Positions 49,701 to 56,353 of a stretch of DNA of 64,000 bases are shown piece by piece. Location: NCBI RefSeq assembly GCF_000733765.1, contig NZ_JPOG01000001.1, positions 1,922,001 through 1,986,000 of the forward strand. The letters are read 5' to 3'. Both the position numbers and the translations under genes were made by a program. The notes beneath the pieces are model-generated. The model saw only the letters and a program-made list of their open reading frames with translations. It had not been told where the DNA came from and did no database searches. Position 1 is the first letter of the stretch. The number at the start of each line of letters is the position of its first letter. The stretch comes from Algiphilus aromaticivorans DG1253. Lineage in GTDB: Bacteria; Pseudomonadota; Gammaproteobacteria; Nevskiales; Nevskiaceae.

Positions 49701-52700
49701 TCCAGACTGTCGCCGCTACGCTCAACATCGGCTTGCTCCACGGCCGCGTCTATATCCGCAGCCTGCACTTCATTGTACTCGTCCATCCCCGACGAATCGA
49801 AATCCGGATAGTCGCGGACGGCGTTGTAAAGCATCTTCAAGTAGGGGCGGATGCTCTCGCCCATGTCGTTCAGCATGGCCCGCGAGAACTGCCCGAACCG
49901 CCGGGCGCCGGCCTCGACGTGGTAGCCGGCCAGCTGGATGCCGGCCTGCATCACCTCCGGATCCATGCCGGCGTTGATATTGCCCAGCTTGCGGCGCAGC
50001 ACCTCGCGCGCGGCATCGGCGTTGTCCTTGGTGAAGACCTTGTTGGCGGCGCCGTATTCGCTCGTCTGCGGTTCTTGGCCACCACCAGCGAACAACCCGC
50101 CACCGGCACCAGCCGGCGGTGCATCCCCGCGCCGCGGCTGCTGCTGCGCGCCCTGCGCTCCGAAGGCGTCCGTCTGCGCGGCCTCGGCCTGCTGGCGCGC
50201 CTCCGCGTCGGACTGCTCCTGCGTGCGCTGCTCGGGCGTCAGCTGGAAGTTGTTGGCCTGCTCGTCGGGGCGCAGCGCGCGCGGCTGCTCCGGCTGCACC
50301 TGGCCGTCCTGCTCGGCCTCCAACGAAAAAGCCCCGCTCTCGGGCGGGGCTTGGTTCGGCTCGGCGTCAGCGGGCGGCGCTACCGCGTCTTCGCCCCCCA
50401 CGCGCTGCTCAGCTTCTCGGCCGCCGTCTGCGTCCGCTGCTGGCTGTTGCGCTCCATCGTCTGCACGCTGCTGCTCAGCGCCTGCGCCGCCTTCGGCTTC
50501 GCGTCCAGCGTCTTGCCCAGATTGAGCAGCTTTTGCTCCATCTCGGCGTCGGTCAATCGCTTTCTGGGCATTGCTCAGCACCTCCGTGGTGTTCTCGGGC
50601 CCCTGCCGATCGCCGAACATATCCGAGCCCGGTTCGCCAAAGGCCTCAAGCTGCGTCGCGTATTCGTTCAGCAGTTCGGTCATTTTGCCAGCGCTGCGCA
50701 GGTTGCGCGCGAAAGCCCGCATCAGCTGCAGCGTCGTATCGCTCACGCCATCGCGCAGCATGTCGCCCTGCTCGATGAACTGATCCACCGACCGGCCGTC
50801 CTCGCGAAGCTGCTCGAATACCTGGACGGCCTCGACGAGCTCGGGGACGATGTCGGCGTCGAACAGGCGGCCGTCGGCGATCTTGTCGCGCATCTGCGCC
50901 ACCTGCGGCGCCGCGCGGATGAGCGCGGTGGCCAGATTGCGGCTGGAGTCGTCCATCGCGTCGACGATGGATTGCACCGGCTCGCTGTTGCCATAGGCGC
51001 GGTAGAGCACGGCGTTGCGCAGCCGCTGGTAGCCGTCGCGGCTCAGCCGGCCCTGATTGTCCACCAGCGCCGCCTGCTGCTCGACCGGCATCTTGCGCAG
51101 CATCTGCTGCACGATCGAGCCATTGCGCGTGCGATGCAGGTTGCCGGCGTCGTCGACGACCAGATTCTCCAGGCTGTCGATGCGCTCGGCGTCGACCGCG
51201 GCCTGCTCCAGCGACGACATGGCCAGGCCACCGCCCTCGTTGGAGCGCAGGGACAGCGCGCGCACGTCGACATCTTCGGGCAGCCGCCGGATCAGCACCG
51301 GCGCCTCCATGCCTGCCACCTGCTCGGGGTCCAACCCCAGGCGCGCGGCGTTGTCGCGCAGCGCCTGCCGGTAGCTGTCGGCATTTCCGCGGCGGTAGGC
51401 CTCGGCCAGCCCTGCCAGGCGCCCGTTGCCGCCGACGACCGTATCGTCGCGCGCAACCGTCGGCGCGCCCTCGTTCATCGTCGGGCTCTCGCTGACCAGA
51501 TCCCAGTTCGGTGCCTGCGCAATGCGGGCGACCTGCATCTGACTGGCTGCACGGCCACGGTCGCGCGCCTGGTTGACGGCCTCGCTCATGGCCGGCGCCA
51601 GCTGCCCGGCCTCGACGACCTCCCACTCGGCGTTGATGCGCTCGCCGCCGGGGATGGTGATGCGTGCGGTGCGGTCGCCGGCCTCGGGTGCAGGGGCCGG
51701 CTCGGATGTAGGTGCGGATTCCTCCTGCTGCAGGATGCCGGCCGGCGCGTCGTCCGGCTGCGCGTCCAGACCGAGCGCGCTGCGAATCTGCGCGTCGTCG
51801 CGCTCGGCGCGGATGGCCTCGATGTTCCGCTTCTTGCTGACGCGGTTCTGCAGGCCGAGATCGCGGGCGACACGGCCGACTGCCGCAGGCTCCATCGCCT
51901 GCAGGGCGGCGTCGACTTCCTGATCGCGCTCTGGCGCTTCGGGCTCGGGCTGCTGCGTCGGCTCCGCGCCGGCGGCCTGACGGCTGCTCGGGAACTCGCG
52001 CGCCAGCGGCAGGATCTGGTCGATGGTTGCGCCCAGGCGCATGACCGGGATCGGCTCGCCCGCGTCGAGCTTGGCCAGCCACTGGTGATGGCCGTCGATG
52101 ATGTGGCCGTCCTGCGACACGAGGATGGCGCGGTCGCCGCCCTCGAAGCGCTTGGCCTTGGCCACCTTCTTGCGCGAGAACTCGGCCTGCGTAGGTTTCA
52201 GGCTGGCCGGGTCGGCGTCCTCACGGTTGGCCGGTACGTCGCGAGCCTTGAGGTAGTTGACCAGCGCGCCGCGGTTGGCGGCCTCGATCTGCGGCATATC
52301 CGCGCGCGGCACGTTGCGGGTGCCGGACTCGGTGGCGAAGTTCACCCACTCGTCGTCGATGGGGTCGCCGGCCAGGCGCTGGGAGGGCGCTACTTGTGCT
52401 TCTTGCTCATCCGCGGCTTCTGGCTCGGCATCTCTGGCATTGATGGCATCCCACGCCTCTTGCGGACGCATGGCGCGAATGCGCTCATCCGTATAGCCCA
52501 TGTTGCGCAGCTGGGCCTTCATGCCCTGCGTCACCATCGTGGGAACGGTGGATTGGATTTTGCGCTTTCTAATTTCATTCGCCTTGCGGCGATATTCAGA
52601 CGCCTTATCGGCGTCGCCCAACTCTCCCAGTGCGTCCTGCTCACTCGCGAGACGATCATAATTTTGGGCGCGTCGTTCAACCGCTCGATTCTTTTCCTCG

Positions 52701-54943
52701 TTCGATACCTTGTTCCGAGACTCACTCAGCTTTTTTGCGCGCTCATCACGGATGGGCCACAGATGTCCAGGGTTTACCCCTTCGTGGGTACTCCCATTAT
52801 CCAGTGTTCCAGTCTCTACCAGCCCGGCCTGCCTGAGAGCGCCCGCCTCCTCGTCTGTAAAACCAGAAAGTGGAATAAGGTCACTTTCAGCAAGTTGCAT
52901 ATCAGGAAAAATGGAAAGTACCGAGTCAGGTATTTCCGGGGAACCTTGGGCATCGGCCGGTTGGGCGTCGCCCTCCTGCTCGTCGGGCGCCGTTTGCTCT
53001 GCGCGCTCGCGCATGCGCTGCGCCAACTGGGTATCGCCGCGCTGCTCGGCACGCTCGGCCATGCGGGTCAGTTCGTCGCGCTCGCGCTGAGCACGCTGCT
53101 GCTGCTCGGTCTGCTGGCGCTGCTCGGTGGCGCGCTGGCGCTCGGCCTGCAGCTCCTCCTTGATGAGCCCGCGCGCGGTCTCGGATTCGGCCTCGGCCAG
53201 ATCCTGCTCCAGCTGCTGCTCGCGCTCGGTCTTCTCCGGGGCCGGCTGCCCCGGTGCGGCTTCGACCAGGTCCGGGTAATCGACCAGCACATCCGGGGGC
53301 ACGGAATCGCCGCGCTGCAGGGCGCCGGCCACGGCCTGCTCGTGATCGGTGCCGGCGTTGTCGGGGTCCGCGTAGAACTGCTCACGCGGGGTCTGCCACG
53401 GCTGGCGGGCGTCCGCCTGCAGGGAATCGTCGAGGGATTCGGTGGCATCGTAGTCGTCGCGCTGGGTTTCCGGTGCGGCGCTCTCCGTCTGCTCGGTCTG
53501 CGCCTGCTCGGTCTGCGCCGGCGTGTCGATCTGCGCCATGAAGGCGCGGCGCATCGGCTCGCGGTCGGCCTCGGGGATGTCAGGGGCAAGCACGCCCTCG
53601 AAGTAGTCCTCCTTGACCGAGCGCTGCTGGTCGGGCTTGAGCTGCTGGAACTTCGGGTCGGCCGAGACATCCGCCCAGGTCGGCGGGTTCTCGCCGAAGT
53701 CGGCGACGCGGCGGCGTTCACCCGGGCGCGCGGCGGCCACGCCACCGGCAACCGCACCGGTGCCGCCGCCAGCGACCACGCCCTGCGCGGCCGCTTTCTT
53801 GGCCTTTTCCGGACGCACAAGCGGCGTCTCGCCGCCGGTGCCGGCATAGGCGCCGACGTCGGCGGATACCGACTCACCGCCCTCCTGCAGGGTCTCCTGC
53901 CCGGTTTCTCGGGCCGTTACGCCGGCGCCGGTAGCGGTGCGGCGCGCGATGCCCTTCGGCCCGATCTCGCCGCGGCCGAACGCGCGCTGCAGGGCGCGGT
54001 CCATGCCAGTGAGGCGCGTGACGGCGGCTGTAGTGCCGGCGCCGGCCAAACCGCCTGTTAGCCTTGCCAACTCCGAGCCGTAGCGCCTGCGCTCCTCAAA
54101 GCCTTCTGGAATCGGCTCATTGTTGAACGCCGCTTTTGCGGCTTCTTGGTCGAGCGTTTCCTCTGCGCGCCTAACAGATTCTTGCCCAGCGAATCCGCCG
54201 CCCAGCGCCGCCTCGGAACCGAGCGCCGCGCGCTCGCCGGCCTGCTTGGCAGCGCGATTGGCGGCCTGTTCTGCCGCCTCGCGCCCGAGGCCGCCCTTGA
54301 TCGCGGTGTCGTAGGCGGCCTTGTAGCGCTGGGCGCTGCCGGCGCGGGTGATGATCGCCGGGCCGAACAGCATCGGCAGGTTCTCGGCGATCAGGTCGCC
54401 GGCCGCCGCCGGGTTGTCGCTGTAGGCCTTGAGCGTGCCGAAGAAGCCCTCGGCGTCCTCGACTTCCTGCCGCTGCCGTTGAAGCTCCGGCGATTGCCGC
54501 TTGCTCAGCGACTCGCGCGCCTGTTCGGCGCTGTCGCTCAGGCCGGTGGCCTCGCTGATCGGGGCGACGTCCAGGCCGAGGCCCTGCATTGCCATGCGCA
54601 CGGGTGTCGTGGCCAGATCGGCGGCACCGACGGCGCCCTCGGCGAGACTGACACCACCCTTGGCGATGCCGAGCCCTGTGTCGGAAACCGTCTCGGAGAC
54701 GCTGCGGCCCTCGGGGTCATCGGCCAGGCCGCGCGCCGGCGGCGTGTGGTCGGGCTGGTAGGCGACAAAGTCCTTCCAGGCGCGCTCGCGCTCCGGCTCC
54801 GGCACCTTCGGCGCGACGACATCCAGGAAGTAGTCGCGCTTGGCGAGATCCTTCCGGTCAGGCGGGAGCTGCTGGAACTGCTCGTCCTGCAGCACCTCAT
54901 CCCAGGCTTTCGGCTGCTTCTTCGCGGCGTTGTTCTCCGCCAT
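40748..54943 (-). CDS. Polyvalent megaprotein (4,731 aa) with ParB, DarB-like helicase-methylase, GNAT, ART, zincin and LPD38 domains
   Basis: Domain order: a duplicated ~50-aa module (residues 12-62 and 418-468); ParB-fold domain (868-978, DGHHQW); DdrB-like ParB domain (1098-1258, GGNGR); conserved helical region (~1650-1735); SF2 helicase (1885-2462: TNGTGTGKTF, PDEAH, LSATPF, EEGRIYRVGQ); N6-adenine methylase (2516-2722: EPSAGHGA, NPPF); GNAT (2825-2938); ADP-ribosyltransferase-like (2953-3212: YHGTPH, GLYFAES); zincin (HELLH at 3335, EEEFIADVFG); second ART-like (3525-3695: YKGM, GNRGTFDPNDPRI); LPD38/PLxRFG-type region (4318-4500) and a coiled coil. ATG 54943 has GGAGG 8 bp upstream and shares a base with the preceding stop. 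Such polyvalent proteins, such as P1 DarB, are packaged and injected to defeat host defence; that role here is inference. Confidence 0.9.
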   Translation of the reverse strand: MAENNAAKKQPKAWDEVLQDEQFQQLPPDRKDLAKRDYFLDVVAPKVPEPERERAWKDFVAYQPDHTPPARGLADDPEGRSVSETVSDTGLGIAKGGVSLAEGAVGAADLATTPVRMAMQGLGLDVAPISEATGLSDSAEQARESLSKRQSPELQRQRQEVEDAEGFFGTLKAYSDNPAAAGDLIAENLPMLFGPAIITRAGSAQRYKAAYDTAIKGGLGREAAEQAANRAAKQAGERAALGSEAALGGGFAGQESVRRAEETLDQEAAKAAFNNEPIPEGFEERRRYGSELARLTGGLAGAGTTAAVTRLTGMDRALQRAFGRGEIGPKGIARRTATGAGVTARETGQETLQEGGESVSADVGAYAGTGGETPLVRPEKAKKAAAQGVVAGGGTGAVAGGVAAARPGERRRVADFGENPPTWADVSADPKFQQLKPDQQRSVKEDYFEGVLAPDIPEADREPMRRAFMAQIDTPAQTEQAQTEQTESAAPETQRDDYDATESLDDSLQADARQPWQTPREQFYADPDNAGTDHEQAVAGALQRGDSVPPDVLVDYPDLVEAAPGQPAPEKTEREQQLEQDLAEAESETARGLIKEELQAERQRATEQRQQTEQQQRAQRERDELTRMAERAEQRGDTQLAQRMRERAEQTAPDEQEGDAQPADAQGSPEIPDSVLSIFPDMQLAESDLIPLSGFTDEEAGALRQAGLVETGTLDNGSTHEGVNPGHLWPIRDERAKKLSESRNKVSNEEKNRAVERRAQNYDRLASEQDALGELGDADKASEYRRKANEIRKRKIQSTVPTMVTQGMKAQLRNMGYTDERIRAMRPQEAWDAINARDAEPEAADEQEAQVAPSQRLAGDPIDDEWVNFATESGTRNVPRADMPQIEAANRGALVNYLKARDVPANREDADPASLKPTQAEFSRKKVAKAKRFEGGDRAILVSQDGHIIDGHHQWLAKLDAGEPIPVMRLGATIDQILPLAREFPSSRQAAGAEPTQQPEPEAPERDQEVDAALQAMEPAAVGRVARDLGLQNRVSKKRNIEAIRAERDDAQIRSALGLDAQPDDAPAGILQQEESAPTSEPAPAPEAGDRTARITIPGGERINAEWEVVEAGQLAPAMSEAVNQARDRGRAASQMQVARIAQAPNWDLVSESPTMNEGAPTVARDDTVVGGNGRLAGLAEAYRRGNADSYRQALRDNAARLGLDPEQVAGMEAPVLIRRLPEDVDVRALSLRSNEGGGLAMSSLEQAAVDAERIDSLENLVVDDAGNLHRTRNGSIVQQMLRKMPVEQQAALVDNQGRLSRDGYQRLRNAVLYRAYGNSEPVQSIVDAMDDSSRNLATALIRAAPQVAQMRDKIADGRLFDADIVPELVEAVQVFEQLREDGRSVDQFIEQGDMLRDGVSDTTLQLMRAFARNLRSAGKMTELLNEYATQLEAFGEPGSDMFGDRQGPENTTEVLSNAQKAIDRRRDGAKAAQSGQDAGREAEGGAGAEQQRADDGAQQPAADADGGREAEQRVGGEDAVAPPADAEPNQAPPESGAFSLEAEQDGQVQPEQPRALRPDEQANNFQLTPEQRTQEQSDAEARQQAEAAQTDAFGAQGAQQQPRRGDAPPAGAGGGLFAGGGQEPQTSEYGAANKVFTKDNADAAREVLRRKLGNINAGMDPEVMQAGIQLAGYHVEAGARRFGQFSRAMLNDMGESIRPYLKMLYNAVRDYPDFDSSGMDEYNEVQAADIDAAVEQADVERSGDSLEPSGAAGSADAVGTSDVPDGSGAVDGSARSAGGGSGGSGRGSAGGAGVSRRGAADSREGGDQPTSGAATDAGVDAAGNQFGGRSGSAGDSRPGAERPAGERASDAAEQRAAEQLGREEAQRAAEQAPVEPGNLDNVRETLPFLMEGQQEDVAAAERRFEGAPKEPGMLFTNGTGTGKTFTGLGVVKRFARRGKNNILIVAPNDKIGRDWVTSGEKLGLTITALPNTSTAGEGIVVTTYANMAENESLADRDWDLIVPDEAHYLSANQAGTLTGAGQALRTLAWAPRSVPTRFDQRNRDGITRDLREAREALEYAQMQAKDNDAALPAAEQAQERYNAVWQRYEQQRADFAEQNIDRFGETKVLFLSATPFAYVKSIEYADGFLFNYQEGQEGADNDQGYNAGNARERFFMTHFGFRMRYNRLTQPDAGVDTAVMEAQFNEWLRKRGSLSSRVLDVDQDYERKFTLVDDALGTKIDEGLTWLRDQKSPEMQAAASVVEDRFKYLQQMYLLEALKARHGVDLARQHMGRGRKVVVFHGFNKGGGFHPFRFPDTDQTVEANGKSFTMQDLNAALRRQRPDLTKLPLDDLKSPIETFREAFGDDLLVFNGTMSKTDRRKAVGSFIDDATGPQVILVQSDAGREGISLHDTSGQHQRALINLGLPTRPFASIQEEGRIYRVGQQSNAIFQYITTGLNWEQMVFATKIAERASTAENLAMGAEARALKESFVEGYLESEPYAPSADEGTGGKAKDRAKRTETSEFDKAKSYYFGQRKRTSRDKSREGIDYFATPEPLGFKMVEWAGVAPGESVLEPSAGHGAIARFLPEAARRRIIEPSGELLSKAGLYAGGADLVRDNFENHNVVNKYDAVVMNPPFGHGGKQAITHLEKAIKHTRAGGRVVAIIPEGPAADMKFQKMRDDLGDDIAFRADIKLPPSVFERAGTNVRARVVVFDRLPAGQQWDGDRKKMDISNAESIGEFFDRIEDMELPGRPQAEAAARSEPSAEAAGYELAQFEHTQSGETKYVAKPQSFLGREGFKEASAAARRNGGYYSRYNRGDAVPGFLFPDAESRAAFLEEAAQSGVDMSRPGQAVTRDDVQLLAESVRMSHDLQSLDIGITGDVMRIDRITVPEAQRGTGVGTRAMREIVDYADANGLRIALTPAQAGDPGTTSSARLVRFYKQFGFKENTGPGRDFEISEGMVREPRAEDFARAYHGTPHKVDKFQISNIGTGEGAQAFGHGLYFAESKGVAEYYRDAVSYRDVVRHFREQLPDDADFDEINEMIDAGEFTPSMNRLLAALRNDDWLGFDYPAQAITAAFQDLNSFDPSPETVKAMQEYGNLYTVDIQDDAVARLLDWDATINEQPDEVRRRLEPVVDYLLDKPITRDAMNDLQNGSVTGEQLYRTLSGELALDNGGDVRNPAKLASDRLKDAGIPGLRYLDATSRRQGQGASNFVVWDENAVQILEENGQPVATEESERAVEEMFSRVDSASMRRGPAFERMVRAEADIPRPAELDALQQRLSRLHGIPVPLDPANAPDGMADMADTVQELFGRRVVWYTSPSPLAPQGVYMQGDSLFVNARSRRPAQHVIGHELLHSVRRKNPELYQRAREALVGAARDGALPEYRDRINMIYDRDGIPRLHREKVEEEFIADVFGSIISNPETLQRVSERMRPGAFRRLVNEIVRAIQNLIDRIRGIRQERGDDYAQRVMADVERARRTVLDTLTGVARENQMKPGALDQPAVRDAITAASRSAPDQPTLSQARQSDTTPPDGGVSRSERQTDTEAFRRWFRDSKVVDENGEPLVVYKGMYAYDWTDPNADAPISVIDRPTEFPAFNPPEDGVKIAGFFGDIDTANRFAKDYPRGGAVFPAYLSIQNPKVIDADGAYAGSIQFGESGRQFRDAIRSGEHDGVIIKNTADEGTVYVALRPEQIKSATGNRGTFDPNDPRIDFQRAGQGEIDPVMDAGAEAAPETPQSPTMRRMMPTRGNVRLVGRDANGNVQAAARVEGNKWVVVTKNTDMLGYGLKRAFSRKQAEELMKGAGLDVEIEAPGRVPRQPNLPGATLDMPESGYFGRIGRKLQFEAQDKFNALRALENVAERQRGERLEERTDPYMQEALYHGRTRQQMDAFDENQVQPLLDELQRTSFRLQPIGEYLTDLDADLAERYGHLSAVDAYLYARHAPEANKRLEEINPGETAMSGMSDQDAQRIMDALEGTGEMKAMQSIAKRVDAMNKATRDLLVESGLEKRETIEQWAKQYDHYVPMKGPPGGKSDSLLASLMPSTGKGFDTRGSATKRRLGRESPASDIMANVVAAHYSTIQRAEKNQVGKAMLRFAQENTAPNLWTVDQPMTKRHLDPVTGLVTNAPDLSQRNRDNVFVVKVDGVEHHIQFNEENVDAMRMAMAFKNLGAEEMNSVMRLMYGLNRYLSLMSTSLNPEFLISNFARDVQTAFINLNDTQAADLKRRIMRDTLSGKGYRAIRDYQKGKRDSEWARYYGEFLEDGAQTGWMEGYENVGDLARSLTKRLDREQPGTWNFAKRQGRNMMDFVGNTNTAIENGVRLSAYIHARKDGVSRQRAGEMAKGLTVNFNRKGNKGNTLNALYLFFNASIQGNARIIKAAASSPRARRFMYAAVATGVALDLANRMIAGDDEDDENRYDRIPDYVKRMNWIVMLPQNEDMPDWVPDWAKGPEGDYIKFPLPYGYNVLNVAGQKVGRAISASMGQIDDYNPAEEAMGLVMSVFDAFNPIGASPTALQLVSPTIADPAVQWAQNKNFAGIPIHPEADPYGPPPPNYTLHFSGARGWSRWATEQLNMATGGSEVTPGAVNLSPELIDHVWDFATGGVGRFVAETADLPRKTYQAMQGEEDINAYEVPFLGKLYGTPRASQSRDLFYDRRDKLRYLEQEMDLAREGRDIKKVQQIRQSDEGKLLREYKIAEKRLAGLRKQIDSIKQRTMAESQKRAQIQRLEDRQEAIYQDFNRQYRDLVLSGD
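49360..49728 (-). CDS. Nested +1-frame ORF inside the megagene, 122 aa
   Basis: The ATG at 49728 has a ribosome site (GGAG, 7-bp gap) and the ORF ends in TAG. The product is a normal-looking helical protein (MLSVAATVWNQVAQQGLRTP, MFQMDQEQLTEAHEAQAEAL, LILEKEAISRLREQRPML), with mostly G/C third positions in this frame. In the same stretch the megaprotein frame is low-complexity Gly/Ser/Ala (GGSGGSGRGSAGG), as expected of an overprinted linker. Function unknown. The alternative is a pair of compensating frameshifts in the megagene. Confidence 0.6.
   Translation of the reverse strand: MLSVAATVWNQVAQQGLRTPWARRMFQMDQEQLTEAHEAQAEALEAQGVDPQVALAYLDVAPLILEKEAISRLREQRPMLASTLPETNSADEAAALAIRDRALNAQQASALRTLLNSAPPNS
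50326..50352 (-). terminator. Intrinsic terminator within the megagene coding sequence
   Basis: On the minus strand, AAGCCCCGC and GCGGGGCTT form a perfect 9-bp stem with a 6-base loop, followed by TTTTTCG. The megaprotein frame reads through it as QAPPESGAFS. It lies just after the nested 63-aa ORF and looks like that gene's own terminator. Confidence 0.75.
50380..50571 (-). CDS. Nested +1-frame ORF inside the megagene, 63 aa
   Basis: The ATG at 50571 is preceded by GGAGGTG with a good gap, and the stop is followed after 28 bp by a perfect intrinsic terminator. The product is basic and helical (MPRKRLTDAEMEQKLLNLGK, then SSSVQTMERNSQQRTQTAAE), quite unlike a GC-rich shadow translation. It uses the same +1 frame as the ORF at 49360-49728. 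The megaprotein frame here is an Ala/Glu/Gln/Asp-rich linker. Function unknown. Confidence 0.65.
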   Translation of the reverse strand: MPRKRLTDAEMEQKLLNLGKTLDAKPKAAQALSSSVQTMERNSQQRTQTAAEKLSSAWGAKTR

Positions 54944-56343
54944 CAGGGCGCCTCCGATCCGCTCCAAAGACCCCGATAGGGGCTGCTACGACCACCGCCC
55001 TGCGCGCCGCTGGCGTCACTGAGGCCACCGGCGTTGACGCGGTCCAGCTCGGCTTGCGGATTCCACTGGTCGGCCGGAGCATCGGCCAGACCGGTGACGG
55101 TCTCCCCGCGTCGGTCCTGCTCGAGTGCCGATTTCAGGCTGCGCTGCACATCGGCTTCGGCCTCCTGCACGGCGCGCTGGCTCGCCTTGGTGTCGTCCGC
55201 CGGGACGAACTCCAGCATGCCGGTGCTCTCGTCCTTGTAGAGCATCACGCCCTCGCGCTGCGCAGCCCGGCGCATGACCTCATCACGCATAAGCCGGGTG
55301 CGCTGGTAGTTCGTCATCGAACCCTTCGGCCGGCCGCCATCGCCCTGACGCTTCCAGTCCTCAAAGCTGCCCTCGAAGCCCTGCGCGCGCGCGTATTCGT
55401 ACTCGCGCACATCAGCCGGCGCATCCGGGGCCTGCCGCGGTTGCCAACGCCCGGCCTCGGCGATCGGCTCGCCGACGATGCGGCCGTCCTCGGTGCGGTA
55501 GGTGACTTCCTGATTGCCGCGCTTGATCGTCTTGTAGTCGGTCTCCGGGCGCAGCTCGGACGGGTCGCCGCCGGCCTGGGCGTAGGTGGCGCGCAGGAAG
55601 GGCATCAGGCCCTCGTCCTCAAGCCCATGGCTCAGCGCGCGGTAGCCGAGAAAGCGGTCCATCGCCTGCTCCATTGGCACCGTCCGCACGGGGTCGTCCT
55701 CGTCGGCGCTGCGGCGTTGCGTTACCGGCGCGTCGTTTTCTTCACCGTCGACGTCGGTAACGCGGGTCATGACCGCCAGCTGGCCCGGCTTCTCCGTGGG
55801 GGTGACGTCGACCACGCGCTGGCGCTTGCGCGGCTTGCCCGAGCGCGATTTCTGGCCCTCGCCCTGGCGGACGAAGCCGCCGAAGGCTGCCTGTCCGGCC
55901 AGCCGGCGCGCCTCCGGATCGGCCAGCGGGCTCAGGTCACCGGACTCGGCCACCTGGTCACCGATCTGCGTTGCCCGGGCCCCCTCGTCCGAGGCCATGA
56001 ACTCCGGATCGACCTGCACGCCCTGGAAAGCCGGCGTGAGGATGCCGGACAGCCGCTTGCGGTCGGCGTCGGTCATCTGGTCCGGGGACTGGATGCCGCG
56101 GCCGCGCAGGTACTCGTGCGCGCCGCGCACGGCGTTCTGCAGGTCGGTCTGCAGCCGCTCACGGCGTTCGATGGCCGCCTGCCGCTCCGCCTCGGACTCC
56201 GCCAGCCCCAGCTTCCGCTCGTAGCGTTCGTCCTGCACGCGGTCGCGTTCCTCGCGATACGCCTGCTCGTCCTTGCGCGCCTTGGTCTGCTCGCCGAGGC
56301 CGTAGCCTCGGGCGAAGCCTTGAATTGCGTTGCCGATAGCCAT
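54943..56343 (-). CDS. Phage protein with coiled-coil N-terminus, 466 aa (putative internal virion protein)
   Basis: ATG 56343 has an ideal ribosome site (TAAGGAG, 6-bp gap). After MAIGNAIQGFARGYGLGEQ the protein has a highly charged helical stretch (residues 20-90, Arg/Glu/Lys) and a hydrophilic remainder. I know no specific family. Its position between small virion genes and the megagene, and the coiled coil, suggest an ejection or internal-core protein. The stop shares one base with the megagene start, so the two are translationally coupled. Confidence 0.7.
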   Translation of the reverse strand: MAIGNAIQGFARGYGLGEQTKARKDEQAYREERDRVQDERYERKLGLAESEAERQAAIERRERLQTDLQNAVRGAHEYLRGRGIQSPDQMTDADRKRLSGILTPAFQGVQVDPEFMASDEGARATQIGDQVAESGDLSPLADPEARRLAGQAAFGGFVRQGEGQKSRSGKPRKRQRVVDVTPTEKPGQLAVMTRVTDVDGEENDAPVTQRRSADEDDPVRTVPMEQAMDRFLGYRALSHGLEDEGLMPFLRATYAQAGGDPSELRPETDYKTIKRGNQEVTYRTEDGRIVGEPIAEAGRWQPRQAPDAPADVREYEYARAQGFEGSFEDWKRQGDGGRPKGSMTNYQRTRLMRDEVMRRAAQREGVMLYKDESTGMLEFVPADDTKASQRAVQEAEADVQRSLKSALEQDRRGETVTGLADAPADQWNPQAELDRVNAGGLSDASGAQGGGRSSPYRGLWSGSEAP

Positions 56344-56353
56344 GTTCGTCTCC

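Noticed and set aside
52816-53052. A minus-strand 78-aa alternate-frame ORF in the low-GC island of the megagene
   Set aside because: Unlike the two accepted nested ORFs it has Arg/Ser/Pro shadow composition, and the megaprotein frame remains protein-like here.
49733-54061. A 1,442-codon open frame on the plus strand, antisense to the megagene
   Set aside because: It is Arg/Leu/Val/Gly-rich with no recognisable domain or ribosome site, whereas the minus strand encodes ParB, DdrB and other known motifs. Long antisense frames are expected in GC-rich DNA.
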